DNA from: Diplolepis rosae
Lineage: Eukaryota; Arthropoda; Insecta; Hymenoptera; Diplolepididae
Length of the DNA stretch: 64,000 nt
Direction: 5' to 3'
Assembly (NCBI GenBank): GCA_030998225.1
Contig: JAPYXD010000746.1
Coordinates: 3,348,001-3,412,000, forward strand
Below, in pieces: positions 44,577 to 55,970 of the stretch. The position numbers and the translations under genes are program-made. The notes under the pieces were generated by a model that saw only the letters and a program-made list of their open reading frames with translations, had not been told where the DNA came from and did no database searches. Each line of letters opens with the position of its first letter. The first letter of the stretch is position 1.

Positions 44577-44665
44577 CAAATTAGATGGTTGAGTTGGCAA
44601 ACGAAAAACCCGGGCTCGAATCCCGGCATAGTCGAAAGCGTCTCTTTTTCTACAAAAAGATTTCA
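44577..44665 (+). repeat. tRNA-like SINE unit
   Basis: TTAGATGGTTGAGTTGGC resembles a pol III A box. CCGGGCTCGAATCCCGG forms a perfect T-arm with B box. The tail AAAGCGTCTCTTTTTC resembles the one after the unit at 31741. The anticodon arm is not convincing. It lies 45 bases after the TACC-type stop codon, inside the likely 3' UTR. Confidence 0.5.
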
Positions 44666-46303
44666 AATTCTTGAAATTGCTTATTATTATATTAGAAAAT
44701 GTAACTGCTTTTTCAGTTTTTACACGAAATACTTACACAGTTTTAAATAAAATTTTGAAACTCTTGTCCATGTCATATATGATATGTATTTTTTATTTCT
44801 TGTATCTATAATGCATGAATAAAGAAAACAAACTGGTCAGACTTATTTGATATCTGAATATTATATTTTCACAAAAATGACCACGAGTTGGTCGGTGTAA
44901 CTATTTTGAATAGTAACAACAACTAACTCATGATAGTGCCAACCAATAAATTATGAAAAACCAGCGTTTCTGAGTATCAATCATAAAAAAGTTTTCACTC
45001 AATTTATAGAACGTCTTGAAGAAACTTCAAGGCTCTATTAAAGGTTTTGAACAGTGATGTGCATTAGTCGAATTTAATCGACTAATTTTCGATTCGACTC
45101 AGCTGAGAAATGAGTCGAATTGAATTCGATTCGAGCAAGCGCTGAGTCGAATGTCGGATTTTCGACATCCGACTCAAACGTGAGTCGCTTTCCGACATTC
45201 GAATACGAGCAAGCGCTGAGTCGAATGTCGGATTTTCGACAACCGACTATTGAAATGTAAATAAATACAGTAATGCTTTCTATATGTAAAGGAAAATTTG
45301 AGGTTATGAAAAACAAAAAGCACTAAAATTCCACAAATAAAAAATTTAAATCTCGCATTTTTTTTCCTAAAACGTATAATATTTTATTGGACAAAACTGT
45401 TAAAACTTTTGCATACATTTACAACTCTGAAGGTTCTCGGATTTTGATGACATTTATACTTGTATATATTGGTGGTCATCAAAAAGCAAGCAATCCGTAT
45501 TTTTTTTATCGGTCGAAAAATATTTCCAAGGGGTAATAAAAACCCCTGAAGTTCAACCCTAAAATTGACTTTATCAAAAAAAACATTTCAATAAAATTTT
45601 ATAAAATATTCTAATATTTAAATTACATATTTTATAATATATTATAATAATATTATATATTATTATATTATATAATAATATTATAATAATATAATAATAT
45701 TTTATTAATGCTATTTTTCTTTGTCTAAGATATAGATTAAAGAATAATCAAGTTCCAAGGCGTTTAAAACAAATCATTTAATATAATTATTTTTGCGATG
45801 ATTTCATTTAAAATATTTTAATTTCTACACCAAATTACTAAAATGGATTGAATTTAAATTACATTTTCTACTAGTGGGTCATAAATTGCATTTTATTGGC
45901 CCCTGCGGGGCAAAGAAATCCATTTTTTCACCCCTCAGGAGAAAAAAAATCGTGTGAAACACGGGAAAAACATTTATTTTCCCTAATAGTTGTACAATAC
46001 ACAATATTTTTATTTGCCTGATAAAAAATATATATAGTTGTTTTGTATAATTTTAATTGCAAGTGAATGTTGTTGACAAGTGCACTTTATTTGTTTGTTT
46101 ACACCAAAGTTCACAAATGCGTATAGGTTTATCTGCACCTGATAACTGCGTCACCACATCATTTCAATGTGACATAACAAATAATAAAATACACATATAA
46201 CATCATACATATATATATAACTGCAACCTTGAATTAGCATAAAATACCTAGTAAAGAAAATGAGATAACTTTGTTTTATTCGATTTTGCTTCAAGAAAAA
46301 CTA
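44666..46303. other. AT-rich intergenic stretch with simple repeats
   Basis: An AATAAA at about 44817 may end the TACC-type transcript. A TCGA-rich block (45066-45245) contains GAGCAAGCGCTGAGTCGAAT twice, about 75 bases apart. A TAATAT-rich simple tract lies at 45620-45710. The family of 3660-4015 recurs at 45860-46025. No gene is seen. Confidence 0.5.
45860..46025. repeat. Dispersed repeat, GGGGC-core family, second copy
   Basis: TCTACTAGTGGGTCATAAA, TGCGGGGCAAA, ATCGTGTGAAACACGGGAAAA and TTATTTTCCCTA follow the same order as in 3840-3960. Confidence 0.6.
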
Positions 46304-47480
46304 GGGTAAGTGTGCCAATTACTGCGGATCGAAAATCAAGACGGCTTTTAAAGTTAAAAAAAAAGATTTTGAGATGAAAAAGTCGTCGCGAATAAATTTT
46401 TAAAGCAGTATTTGGTATTAAGTAAGTAGCATGCAGTCCTTAAACCCTGAAAAGAAACCAGATTTACTTAGAAAATGCGAATCTAAAAAAAATGTTCCAT
46501 GTAGGTATTACTGCGGGTTTGCATGAATTACTGCGCACCAATTACTGCGGAATCCCCAATTACTGCGCTCCAACTACTGCGGAAACCCAAATTTCTGCGC
46601 GCGTAATACTGCGATATTATTTTGAGTGAACTTACAATTAATTTAGGCGTGTTGAACATTTTATTTAATCTCAATTATAAAAAGTAAACACGACGAACCA
46701 TTCGTAACAAATTAAGATTAATAATTTTATTAATTTTATTTAATTTAACTTAAAATTATATCACTTGAGTTCCTCTTGCATCTTTAGTAACGATTAAGGA
46801 GTGTTGAACATTTTATTTAAACTAAATTATAAAAAGTGAACATGAAGCATTTTTAACAAATTAAGATTAAATAATATTATAACTCTTATTTAATTTACCT
46901 TAAAATCATATTACTTGACTTCCTCTTGCCTCATTAGCAACGATTTTGGAGTTTTCAACATTTTGTTCAATCTCAATTATAAAAAGTAAGCATAACGAAG
47001 CATTTGTAATAGATTGAAAGGTTATGCAGTGCCGCCTGACAGATCGCAGTAATTCATACACCTATGAAAATCATGTACCAAATACTGCTTTGGTAAAAAA
47101 ATGATTAAAAACGTATTTTTTGTTATTTTGCATAAATATTTTAAAAAATAAGATATTTACTTTGCAAAAAATAATATCACAATAAATATTTTATTTTCAG
47201 AAACGGAATTATAACAAGTTTTTCAGAACGTGTTCATGACCTGTCAACAAATCTAAGCATTAAAACTATGGGAATCGGGAACATGAGAGTTTCAAATTGC
47301 AATCAATTAGCTACAAATATCGTAACTATTGATAATTCGTTGATACTTATTATGCTTGGATTAGAAATTAATTGTTTTTAACTGTTCTGTAGCGTTATAT
47401 ATTTTTAAAACATTGTATATCATTAGTTTTATTTGAAACCACAGTAACTGGGGCATCCACAGTAATACCCACACTTACCC
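46304..47480. mobile_element. TA-flanked 1.18-kb non-autonomous element with internal 150-bp repeats
   Basis: Ends GGGTAAGTGTG are inverted, with TA at 46302-46303 and 47481-47482. Inside, the word ATTACTGCG or close variants recurs about eight times at 46505-46612. A unit of about 151 bp beginning GTGTTGAACATTTT is repeated nearly three times (46649, 46801, 46951). A short open frame with a preceding acceptor at 47201-47380 has no recognisable product. No transposase is present. Confidence 0.65.
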
Positions 47481-48908
47481 TATTGTGATTTGTTAAAAAT
47501 AATAAGGTGAGTGGCGTTCAGACCACTTTCTTAAATAAAACACCGCCTCAAGATTCACAAGTCGACTATATAGGTATAATTAACTACAAATTCTTGACCT
47601 GCTCAAAAATAAAGACAAAAATTCTCTGACGCTTTGAAAACAAGAAAATAACATTTTAAAGTATTTTTATCGAGAATTATTTAATTATCCAAATAATCAA
47701 TAAGTTTCAAGAATATACAGAACATTTCTCAATCTCAAACCTCTAATATTTCTGCATAATTTTTAAATTTTCAGAGAGCCAATCTTCTATTTTTGAAGGT
47801 ACGTATTTTTCAAATTTTTCACTTGTAATTTAAAATTTTTGTTAATCCCAAGCACATTCTCAAAAAATAATTAAATTCAAAAATAAACAATTTTTAGTAA
47901 TTTCTTTAAAAAATTATTGAGCTGATTTAATTATTTTGGTCAGTATATAGTTATTATTAACTGTTATAATTAAAGATATTAAGGACATGTGGATTTATAA
48001 TAAATCGTGTGTTTGATAAACAAGTTTATCAAAACCAAAAGAAATCTGCGTTTGGTTTTATCCTCTTTATACAATTTTCTAATGTTTGGAAATAAAATTT
48101 TATGTATTTTGGACGTTAACATGTAGTAACTGGACCAAGTTTTTTACATTTATTTCTGAATGAAATTTGTTTTTTGACTGATATAATTAGTGATCTCAAT
48201 AAATGTTTGAAGTTTGAGCTACTAACCAAAAGTATATATTTAACTAATGTGGAGGAAAAAAATTAAAATATCTGAGAAATTATTTTACTAAAGTTTCACT
48301 TTCAAATTTATTTTTATCGTTGAGAATTAGTGAATGCGGACTAAGATTTTTGTTATAAATCAATTATTTATCACACTGAGAGAAATTTTTAAGCTAATTC
48401 TGATTAATACATTCCAACTAGTTACGTTTAGTAAAAGCTACTATATAAATTTGATTAGTTTAACTAAGATCTTGTGTTTAATTTGTTTATTTAAAAAAAA
48501 ATATTTCTTATAGTTTTGTTAATTGCAAAATGACTATATTAGCGGTTTTTACAATTGCAACATTACTATTAATATATACCTATAAAGAAAGTGTTTTTTG
48601 TTTCCAGCAAGACAAAAATGTGTGTAAAGTGCGCCTGTGTCACCAAATGTATCAACCTTCTGTAATATAAGGGCGAATCTCGCCCCCAGAACTTTAGATA
48701 CGCGAAGATACGCACCCGACTAGCACAATTTATTGTGATTTTAATAGTCATAGATTGGCGATAAGTAAAACAATAATGATTTCAAATTAAACTAATTATT
48801 AATTATCAACAATTTTATACAGAAAGTCAACACTATTTAACATATTATATCGATAAAAAGCAATATTTAACAAATAAAACACTTCTTGAGTCCAAAATTC
48901 ATGAAATA

Positions 48909-49002
48909 ATGACAGCATTATCTGAGAAAATTTGTCTCATTTCCGCGATATTTATTTTTTTTACCAATACTAAAGTGTTATTTCTACCAAGCATTAACTC
49001 AG
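48909..49002 (+). CDS. Signal-peptide exon of a receptor gene (exon 1)
   Basis: ATG at 48909 opens 31 codons plus one base before a strong donor (GTAAGAAT at 49003). Residues 7-27 form a hydrophobic stretch (KICLISAIFIFFTN... then VLFLP), typical of a secretory signal peptide with a cleavage site before the exon end. The leftover base makes GAG with the first two bases of the exon at 57077, giving a continuous frame. On this basis I join the two exons across an 8.07-kb intron. Confidence 0.6.
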
Positions 49003-50277
49003 GTAAGAATTATTATAAGCGCTTATATTCTTTAAAAGATTACGAGCGGTCTTTAAGGTTGTTATCGTACCATAAAACAGGTCTCTGTAAAGAAAAGTTT
49101 CTCTATGATTTTAAGATTTGAAATTATATTATCAGTCATATCTTATATGAAAGAAAAAACATTTTTTTCATGAAAAAAATTTAATACTTAAGAAAAATAA
49201 TCCATTTAATAATGTTTTTTAAATAGAATTTTTGGTCCCTGTCGCTTCTCACATATTTTTAAAAAAATATTGAATTTTCATAAATCATGGCTTATTTTTT
49301 TGAAGCAAGTATTTTCTACAACTCTACTGTTTTCAATTTTGAAAGTAAAGTTTTCAGTGTCTGAAATCTTTAAAACAGTTGTTTTAGGAGGAATTTTTGT
49401 TTTTTTTAAATAACTATATTTGAAGATTATTAAGTTATTTTTAAAATTGGAAACAGTAGAGTTTTAGAGAATATTTATCCCGAAAAAATTAGCGATGGGT
49501 TATAAATATTTAATCCTTTTTAATAAACTTGTCAGAAGCGGTAATAAAAAAAAGGCTTTTACAAAAAACATTATTAAAAGTACTATTTTTTGTAAGATTT
49601 AAATTTTTCCCATAAAAGTTATGTTTTTTCTTTCATAAGACATGACTGATAGTATCATTTCAAGTCTTGAAATCATAGGAAAATTTTTTTTTAGAGACCT
49701 GTTTTTTAACACGATAGTTAGTTTAAAATATTTGCAAAAAAAATTTTTGTATTGAATCAAGAATTAATAATTAAGAAAAATTTATGTAAAGAAAAGGTTA
49801 CTCTCAATTAGAAAAATTATTATTCTGAAGGGAGGTTTATTATAAAAAATAATAAATGATAATTATTATTATTTTTTTTATTTGTTCAAGGATAAGTCTT
49901 TGAATTGATAATACTAATTCATCTCGGTAAATAACGCGGTTTGAATTCGGATTTGAAACTTGCTACTTGTTGAATTTAATTGCATTTAAACCCTGTTATC
50001 TTCACTTTATGAAATGATGAATTTAATACTAATTTAATAAATAAAATTAAATGTAATTAACTCACAGATAAGTTATATTTTATTCATATTAATAAAATTA
50101 CAAATTATTTTATATAATGAAGAATTTGATAATATTGTGGATTATTGTTCTTAATATTTAATGTAATATTTTTGTCAACAGAGAAAATTTTTAGAAATTT
50201 AAAAAATGAAGTGTGCGGTTACAAAACTTAAACTAATAATAATTTTATAATTGTCATTTACACAATCGCAAAAATTG

Positions 50278-50499
50278 CCCGCGAAAAAAAAGTTGATCTT
50301 GTTAGATCTGGTCAGATCAACTTCCCAGATCTAACCAGATCTTGATTTTGTCGAGATCTGACCAGATCTACTTTGAATATGACCAGATCTACTTTAGATC
50401 TGATCAGATCTGGTCAGATTTCGACAAAATCAAGATCTGGTTAGATCTGGGAATTTGATCTGACCAGATCTAACAAGATCAACTTTTTTTTCGCGGGTG
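50278..50499. mobile_element. 222-bp palindrome built from AGATCT words
   Basis: The arms start CCCGCGAAAAAAAAGTTGATC on both strands and mirror each other for nearly the full length. Inside are about eleven AGATCT sites arranged as AGATCTGGTCAGATC and AGATCTGACCAGATCT. It would fold into an almost complete hairpin. No coding frame is present. It is probably a foldback element. Confidence 0.8.
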
Positions 50500-51358
50500 G
50501 AAAACCTTCCCTTACTAATTTTATTGAATTAAAATAAATTAACTTTCTTTGCATAAATTATTTATATATGGATTAATCAAAATTATTATCAATCTCTAAT
50601 TTAAACATTTCAAAACTTGCGTGCTTCATGATGTTATATGCCTTCATTAATGACAAAATGAGAGAATCATTCATAGATATAATTTTATACTTTGATAAAA
50701 TGGTGTCCAAGCACAAAATAAAATTTTTCTGCTAGCGGGTCAAAAAGTGAATTTTTTTTACCCCCAAGTTAAAAGAAAATTGTATGCAACATGGAATAGT
50801 ATATTGCATTACCAGAGATGAAACACAGCGGTTGCAACGAGTGTGAAATTTGCTGCCTGAGCATATGAGTAATGCATATTATTTTTCACAAAACCTCATG
50901 CGAATGTTCGACCTTCGATACCTGTTGAGCGGTGAGAAAGTGGCAAAATTCACCCCTGTTTTTTTGAATAGGTTGAGAAATTGAATGACGTCAGAGACCT
51001 GTTTGGCCGAAGTGACGGCATCATATACTAGATGGCGCCATACGTATTCTCAATCCTCATTCACCATTGGTTACTTCTCGGAGCCGGAAATAATCGAATG
51101 AAATCAGTGTACCTAAGAGTCAATAAAAAAGTGTTAAAGCTACAGCCATCGAAGCCGAACTTCCCAATGAGGTCTTATGAAAGATAGTATTATTTTGGGA
51201 CGTGAGCGATGTATTCAGTTCTTGCCTCCAAACGCGTGCCTTAGCTCCTAGCAACACAATATACTATTTTGAGCTCCTAATAATGAAACTCGCGTGCAAC
51301 ATATTGAATATATATTTAATATTTTCTCTCTATTTACATAAAATACTATTTATACATA

Positions 51359-51767
51359 CACGGAAAAAAATGAAGTGTCAAATTGAACATCTGGAGTGTC
51401 AAACTGATTATATTGGAGTTTTAACTATGGGATAACATTCTACATGGTGTAAAGTATTATCTGTGAAGTGTAAAAACTAGATGTTCAGCTTGACTTTCCC
51501 AGAGTGTATGAGAATCCTGGAATGTAAACCTGAGTATCTCAGGAGCGTTAGCTCGATTATCTCGGAGTGTAAGTGTTGACACTGTTGACAGGTTAACTAT
51601 TTCAGAATGTAAACCTGACATTCTGTCGATATTCAAACAGACTATAAAATTATGGTCTCCCTGACTATCAAGAAAAAATGATAGATAGTACGTGGTACTA
51701 TCTGCAATATAAAACTGACATACCTAAATTTTGACACTCTAAGTTTGATACTCCATTTTTCTCCGTG
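51359..51767. mobile_element. TA-flanked MITE with CACGG-AAAAA ends
   Basis: Left CACGGAAAAAAATGAAGTGTC and right (reverse complement) CACGGAGAAAAATGGAGTATC form the ends, with TA at 51357-51358 and 51768-51769. The interior is rich in GGAGTGTAAA-type words. It abuts the mariner beginning at 51771. Confidence 0.7.
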
Positions 51768-51770
51768 TAG

Positions 51771-53364
51771 ACAGTGCGACAAATAAGTTCCGAGACTCGA
51801 ACCATATCTGAGTAACTAGTACCGCCATCTATGTGTTCAAACCGGCATTTGAAAGCTGTGACATTTCTCATTCCGGTAATACCAGTTTTGCTTTAATCGG
51901 TTTATAAGTAGCAAAGTTATGACAGTTCTCCCAAAGCACTTTTTTGTCGATGTTGAAATACACAGTGTGTCCCAAAAATAACCAAACTTTATATTTAAAT
52001 CATACAACATGCAGCGTTATCTATCGAAAATTTGCAGAATTAAAAAGATACATTCATCATCTTTCAAACGCACATAAATTCATGTAAATCGGATGACAGA
52101 TGTGAAAGTTACAGCCATTTCAATAAAAGAAAAAGTGTTCTAATGTTACAAAACAAAAATGGAACTAAGAGCAAATATAAAATTTTGTGTTAAACTTGAA
52201 AACAAATTCGCTGAGACATACAAATTGATGAAAAAAATTTATGGTGATGATTGTATGAGTCGTACTCAAGTTTATACGTAGTTTACACGATTTAAAAATG
52301 GTCGTGAGGATTTAAATGACGACCTAAGGCCAGGTCGTCCAGAAGTTAGTAAGTAAAAACAATATTTGGAGAATTTTAACTGAAGATTTGGGTGAAAAAA
52401 AGTTCTGTGCACGTTTTGTTCCACATCAGCTAAATGCACCACCTCACAAGACCAAAAAAGTGAACGTATTTTTGATGAAAAAACGGATTTCTCTCATCAA
52501 CCACCCTCCGTATTCGCCTGATCTATCACCATGTGACTATTTTCTATTTTCAAAACTGAAAACCAACATGAAAAAAATTTCGGTTATTTTTGGGACACAC
52601 TGTATACTTTGACGGATGACCAAAAATCGATGCGTGTCAATCATTCCAAAGAAATCTTGGCAGCCGCCAGAAATTATCCAAACTTCCTGAAATCAATTTT
52701 TACGGGTGACGAAACATGGTGCTTTCAGTACGACCCAAAAACCAAGCGTCAAAGTGCGGAATGGAAGTCGAAAAATTCACCACAAACTAAAAAAACATTG
52801 AAAATTCCATCAAAAATCAAAATAATGCTCATTAAATTCTTCGACAGCAAAGGATTTATCCACAGGGAATTCGTTCAACTGGCCAAACAATTACTAGCGC
52901 ATATTATCTCGAAGTTCTGAAGCGTCTGATGGCCAGAATACGTCGTATTCGATCCGAATATCATGACCCGGAAATCTGGTCTCTGTTGCACGATAATGCA
53001 CCGAGTCACAACTCACTCATTGTTCATCAATTTTTCGCTCGAAATCAAGGCTTTGTGTTGAATCATCCGCACCGTATTCACCTGATTTGACGCCGTGCGA
53101 TTTCTCTCTATTCCCAAAATTGAAATTGAAGTTCAAAGGATGTTCTTTTAAGGGCACTTCGAGAACAAAACATCTACAACACGAGCACTAGAGGTAATTC
53201 CATAAAATGAGATAAAACACCCATTTGAATCACTGTTGAATCGCTGTAACAAGTGTATTGAAACTAGAGAAGAATATTTTGAATAAAAAAATTGAAAAAT
53301 ATTCAGATATCTTGTTTCAATGATGTTTTTCATGGCCAGTCTCGAAACTTATTTATCGCACTGT
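51771..53364 (+). mobile_element. Mariner element (outer), broken and carrying a nested mariner
   Basis: The ends ACAGTGCGACAAATAAGTTC (left) and, as reverse complement, ACAGTGCGATAAATAAGTTT (right) are inverted repeats. Coding parts in several frames are LTDDQKSMRVNHSKEILAAARNYPNFLKSIFTGDETWCFQYDP-type sequence from 52607 (first catalytic Asp in TGDETW) and LLHDNAPSHNS near 52985 (second Asp). The third-Asp region is frameshifted near 53070-53100. The 51961-52602 interval is a separate, inserted element. Confidence 0.8.
51961..52602 (+). mobile_element. Nested, internally deleted mariner (642 bp)
   Basis: The ends carry inverted GTGTGTCCCAAAAATAACC, with TA outside (51959-51960 and 52603-52604). 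It encodes the N-terminal part MELRANIKFCVKLENKFAE from 52159 and a C-terminal part HPPYSPDLSPCDYFLFSKL with the third catalytic Asp, but lacks the centre of the transposase. Removing it brings the two sides of the outer mariner together. Confidence 0.8.
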
Positions 53365-53477
53365 GTATATGTATTAAAAAAGCAGTTTTGCTAAAGTATA
53401 ATATTTTTTTACTAGCATTAATTTTTTTTTCCCAGTTGCACAATATACTATTCAATTATTACCGATGCTTAATTCTC

Positions 53478-53690
53478 ATTTATGTGCCTCCGGCGCGTAA
53501 ACTCGTTTTTACGCGACAATTGAGAGTAGCGTAATGTTATGTATTACGATACAGAGGAATGAAATGTAAAAATTGAACTGCGTATGCGCCTATTACGATA
53601 CAGCGGAGCGTAATCTTCTTCTTCTTCTTCTTCGTACAGCGTTGGCACCGCAGTGACAAAGACTTGTACATTTGATAAAATGTCTTTCAA
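53478..53690 (+). repeat. Interspersed 0.5-kb repeat, partial copy 3
   Basis: It matches 37125-37320 in the same orientation (CGCGTAAACTCGTTTT, ATTACGATACAGAGGAATGA, CTTCTTCTTCTTCTTCG, CTTGTACATTTGA). Confidence 0.75.
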
Positions 53691-55134
53691 TTCGCTTTTT
53701 GACTGTGCAAAGCGGTGTATTGAGTCCGAAGGGGACTATTTTGAATAAAATAAATCAACTTTTCCAAAAACATTTTTAGTTTTCATGATTTTTAGATTGC
53801 CTGAAAACTTTTGTGACAAAATTTGTAGTGCTCTTACCGTATCATTTATTTATTGAGATTTAACGGGAGTTCTCCATTAATAAATAAAAATATTAAATTT
53901 TCAAGAAATAAATTTTTGGAAGAAATATGAGAGACCAATTGATAATATTCATTATCTCAGTGGAAGAAACGTTTTTAATTTTCATGAAAAGATTATTAAA
54001 AATTTCACTTATGCCATCACAATAAGTGAAGGGAAAGGAGGAAAAAAACAAGAAATAAAAAATAAATAGAATATTGAATGTTTTTTTTTACCTTATGGAT
54101 ATTTTTACGCTTCTTTGAACATATACGGAAAAAAGGAATTTCTGAATATCAGAAAGCGCTTTTTAGATTTTAGCAATTCGGCTGAACGGTACGAGTTACT
54201 AGACATCAGCGATCAAGTACTAAATTTTAGAAAATCTTCTGCTAAAGTCGAGTAAGTGTATTGCTAGATTTCACTTTATGAAAATAAGTATACGGTATCC
54301 CGTAAATTAGTAGGTTATTGCTGTCAAAAGGCAAATTCTACTCTGTTTTATAGAAACATGAAGATACTAAAAATAAGTGGACGAAGATGCTCGAAATTAG
54401 TTGATACTTCTTAACTTTTAGCAAATCACTTCATAAAATCGAGTGTGGATCTCATTGAAGTGTTCAACAAACGACTTACTGTTATTTAAGCATGCACATG
54501 CTCAAAAGCAGCTAGAATTTTCTTATTTTTACAATATTACTTGCTAAAATTCAGTGTGTAAACTCGAAACGAAATCGTTGTACACTCTAAATCCCCTTCA
54601 ACGAGACTCCCTCCAATGAGAGTTCCCTTATACGAGCGCGTAATCGTTCCCTACAACGAGCAGCTCATCGACCCTTATTCCCCCACTACTATAGGGTAAA
54701 GCGCGTTCGGATTTGAAACAGTAACGCACATAACAACAAGTAGGGTATGGAGGGGTTCCCTCTTGCGCTCGTTGCAGAGAATACTTCGAAGCTCGAGCTT
54801 CTCGTTAGACGGAACCTCGAGTGTACTTTGAAATGAAAATGGACCTTCATTTTTTCTGTGTAAAGAGGTTGTAAGGGTCGAAGACTATTATTATTTCATA
54901 TGCAACATTGTTATGGCAAAGTTCAGCGAATACTTCCAGGCATATAAAGTTTTACAATTGAAAGCACCAGAAATATAGCAAAACTTTCTCTGATTATGAT
55001 TAAGTCACTTACTAAAGTTCAGCAGATAGCTTCAGTATGCACATGGCTCATATTCAGTAAATAACTTGCCAAAATTCAGAATATCTTCAATATGCTCAGT
55101 CCCGGTTTATATTTTTTCATGAGAACCGATAGTC

Positions 55135-55215
55135 TAAGCGTAGACTAGCGTAATGATTAGGATTCGAGCGTATCATGTCAGAGTCCGAGGTTCAAACCAC
55201 AGCGGGGGGCGATTA
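55135..55215 (+). repeat. Weak tRNA-like unit
   Basis: GACTAGCGTAATGATTAGGATTC followed about 35 bases later by GAGGTTCAAACCACAGC resembles pol III A and B boxes. No cloverleaf with paired acceptor stem was found, so it may be a SINE head or chance. Confidence 0.3.
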
Positions 55216-55309
55216 GGTTTTTTAAGAATAAAATTATGTAATGATCCGCCGGCGAAAATGATTAACAATGTATAATAGGTAAAAAAAACGAATAAGTGTA
55301 TCCGAATAA

Positions 55310-55970
55310 AATTTAAATCTAGCAGACAACTTGCTAAAATTCAGTAGATCGCTTTCTCGACATCAGTAAGCCATCTTCTAAGATTAAGAACAAAATTGAG
55401 AGTGCGACATTCTTAAATCCGGAAAGTCTACTACTACAATTCAGAAATTTTTACTATAAATCAGCAAATCAAGGTATAATTTTTTAAACGAAAATATCTA
55501 ATTTGTAGAACATAACTTGCTGTACGCAGAGAAAAGATCAGTAAAATTTACAGGAAGTTCGGTACTTATTTGGACAACATGACTTTTCAGTAAATTTTAC
55601 CAGAAGTTGAGTTCAATTAACAGATTTTCTGTACGTTTCACTCAGCGTCCAGTAAAATCTACTGAATACGAAAAAATCCGAGTTAAGTTGATTGTACTGT
55701 ACGCTACGTGAATTGTACAGAAAATCTGTTGATTGAACTCAACTTCTTGTAAAATTTACTAAAAAGTCATGTTATCCAAATAAGTACCGAACTTCCTGTA
55801 AATTTTACTGATCTTTTTTCAGCGTGTAGGATTTAAAACGTACTCTACATTATATTAGTATAAAATATGCTAAAATTCAGAAAATCCACCACGATACCAC
55901 CAATCAGCAAGAGACTTGCTAAAATTCAATCAGATATCTTCTGATTTTCAGAAATTCCTTTTTCGCGTGT
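55310..55970 (-). repeat. Dispersed repeat, long copy interrupted by a hairpin element
   Basis: Read on the minus strand it follows the motif order of 27170-27475. A palindromic element at about 55523-55828 splits it. Confidence 0.55.
55523..55828. mobile_element. Palindromic hairpin element (about 300 bp)
   Basis: Arms of about 115 bp beginning AAAGATCAGTAAAATTTACAG (left) mirror the right end. Inner blocks TTCGGTACTTATTTGGA-AACATGACTTTT and ACAGATTTTCTGTAC are also inverted. It is non-coding and sits inside another repeat. Confidence 0.75.

Noticed and set aside
47201..47380. Possible last exon after a good acceptor
   Set aside because: It lies inside a TA-flanked non-autonomous element, resembles no family known to me, and fits neither neighbouring gene by phase or content.
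50278..50499. CRISPR-like array because of regularly spaced AGATCT repeats
   Set aside because: The units are palindromic halves of one hairpin with no unique spacers, and the genome is eukaryotic.
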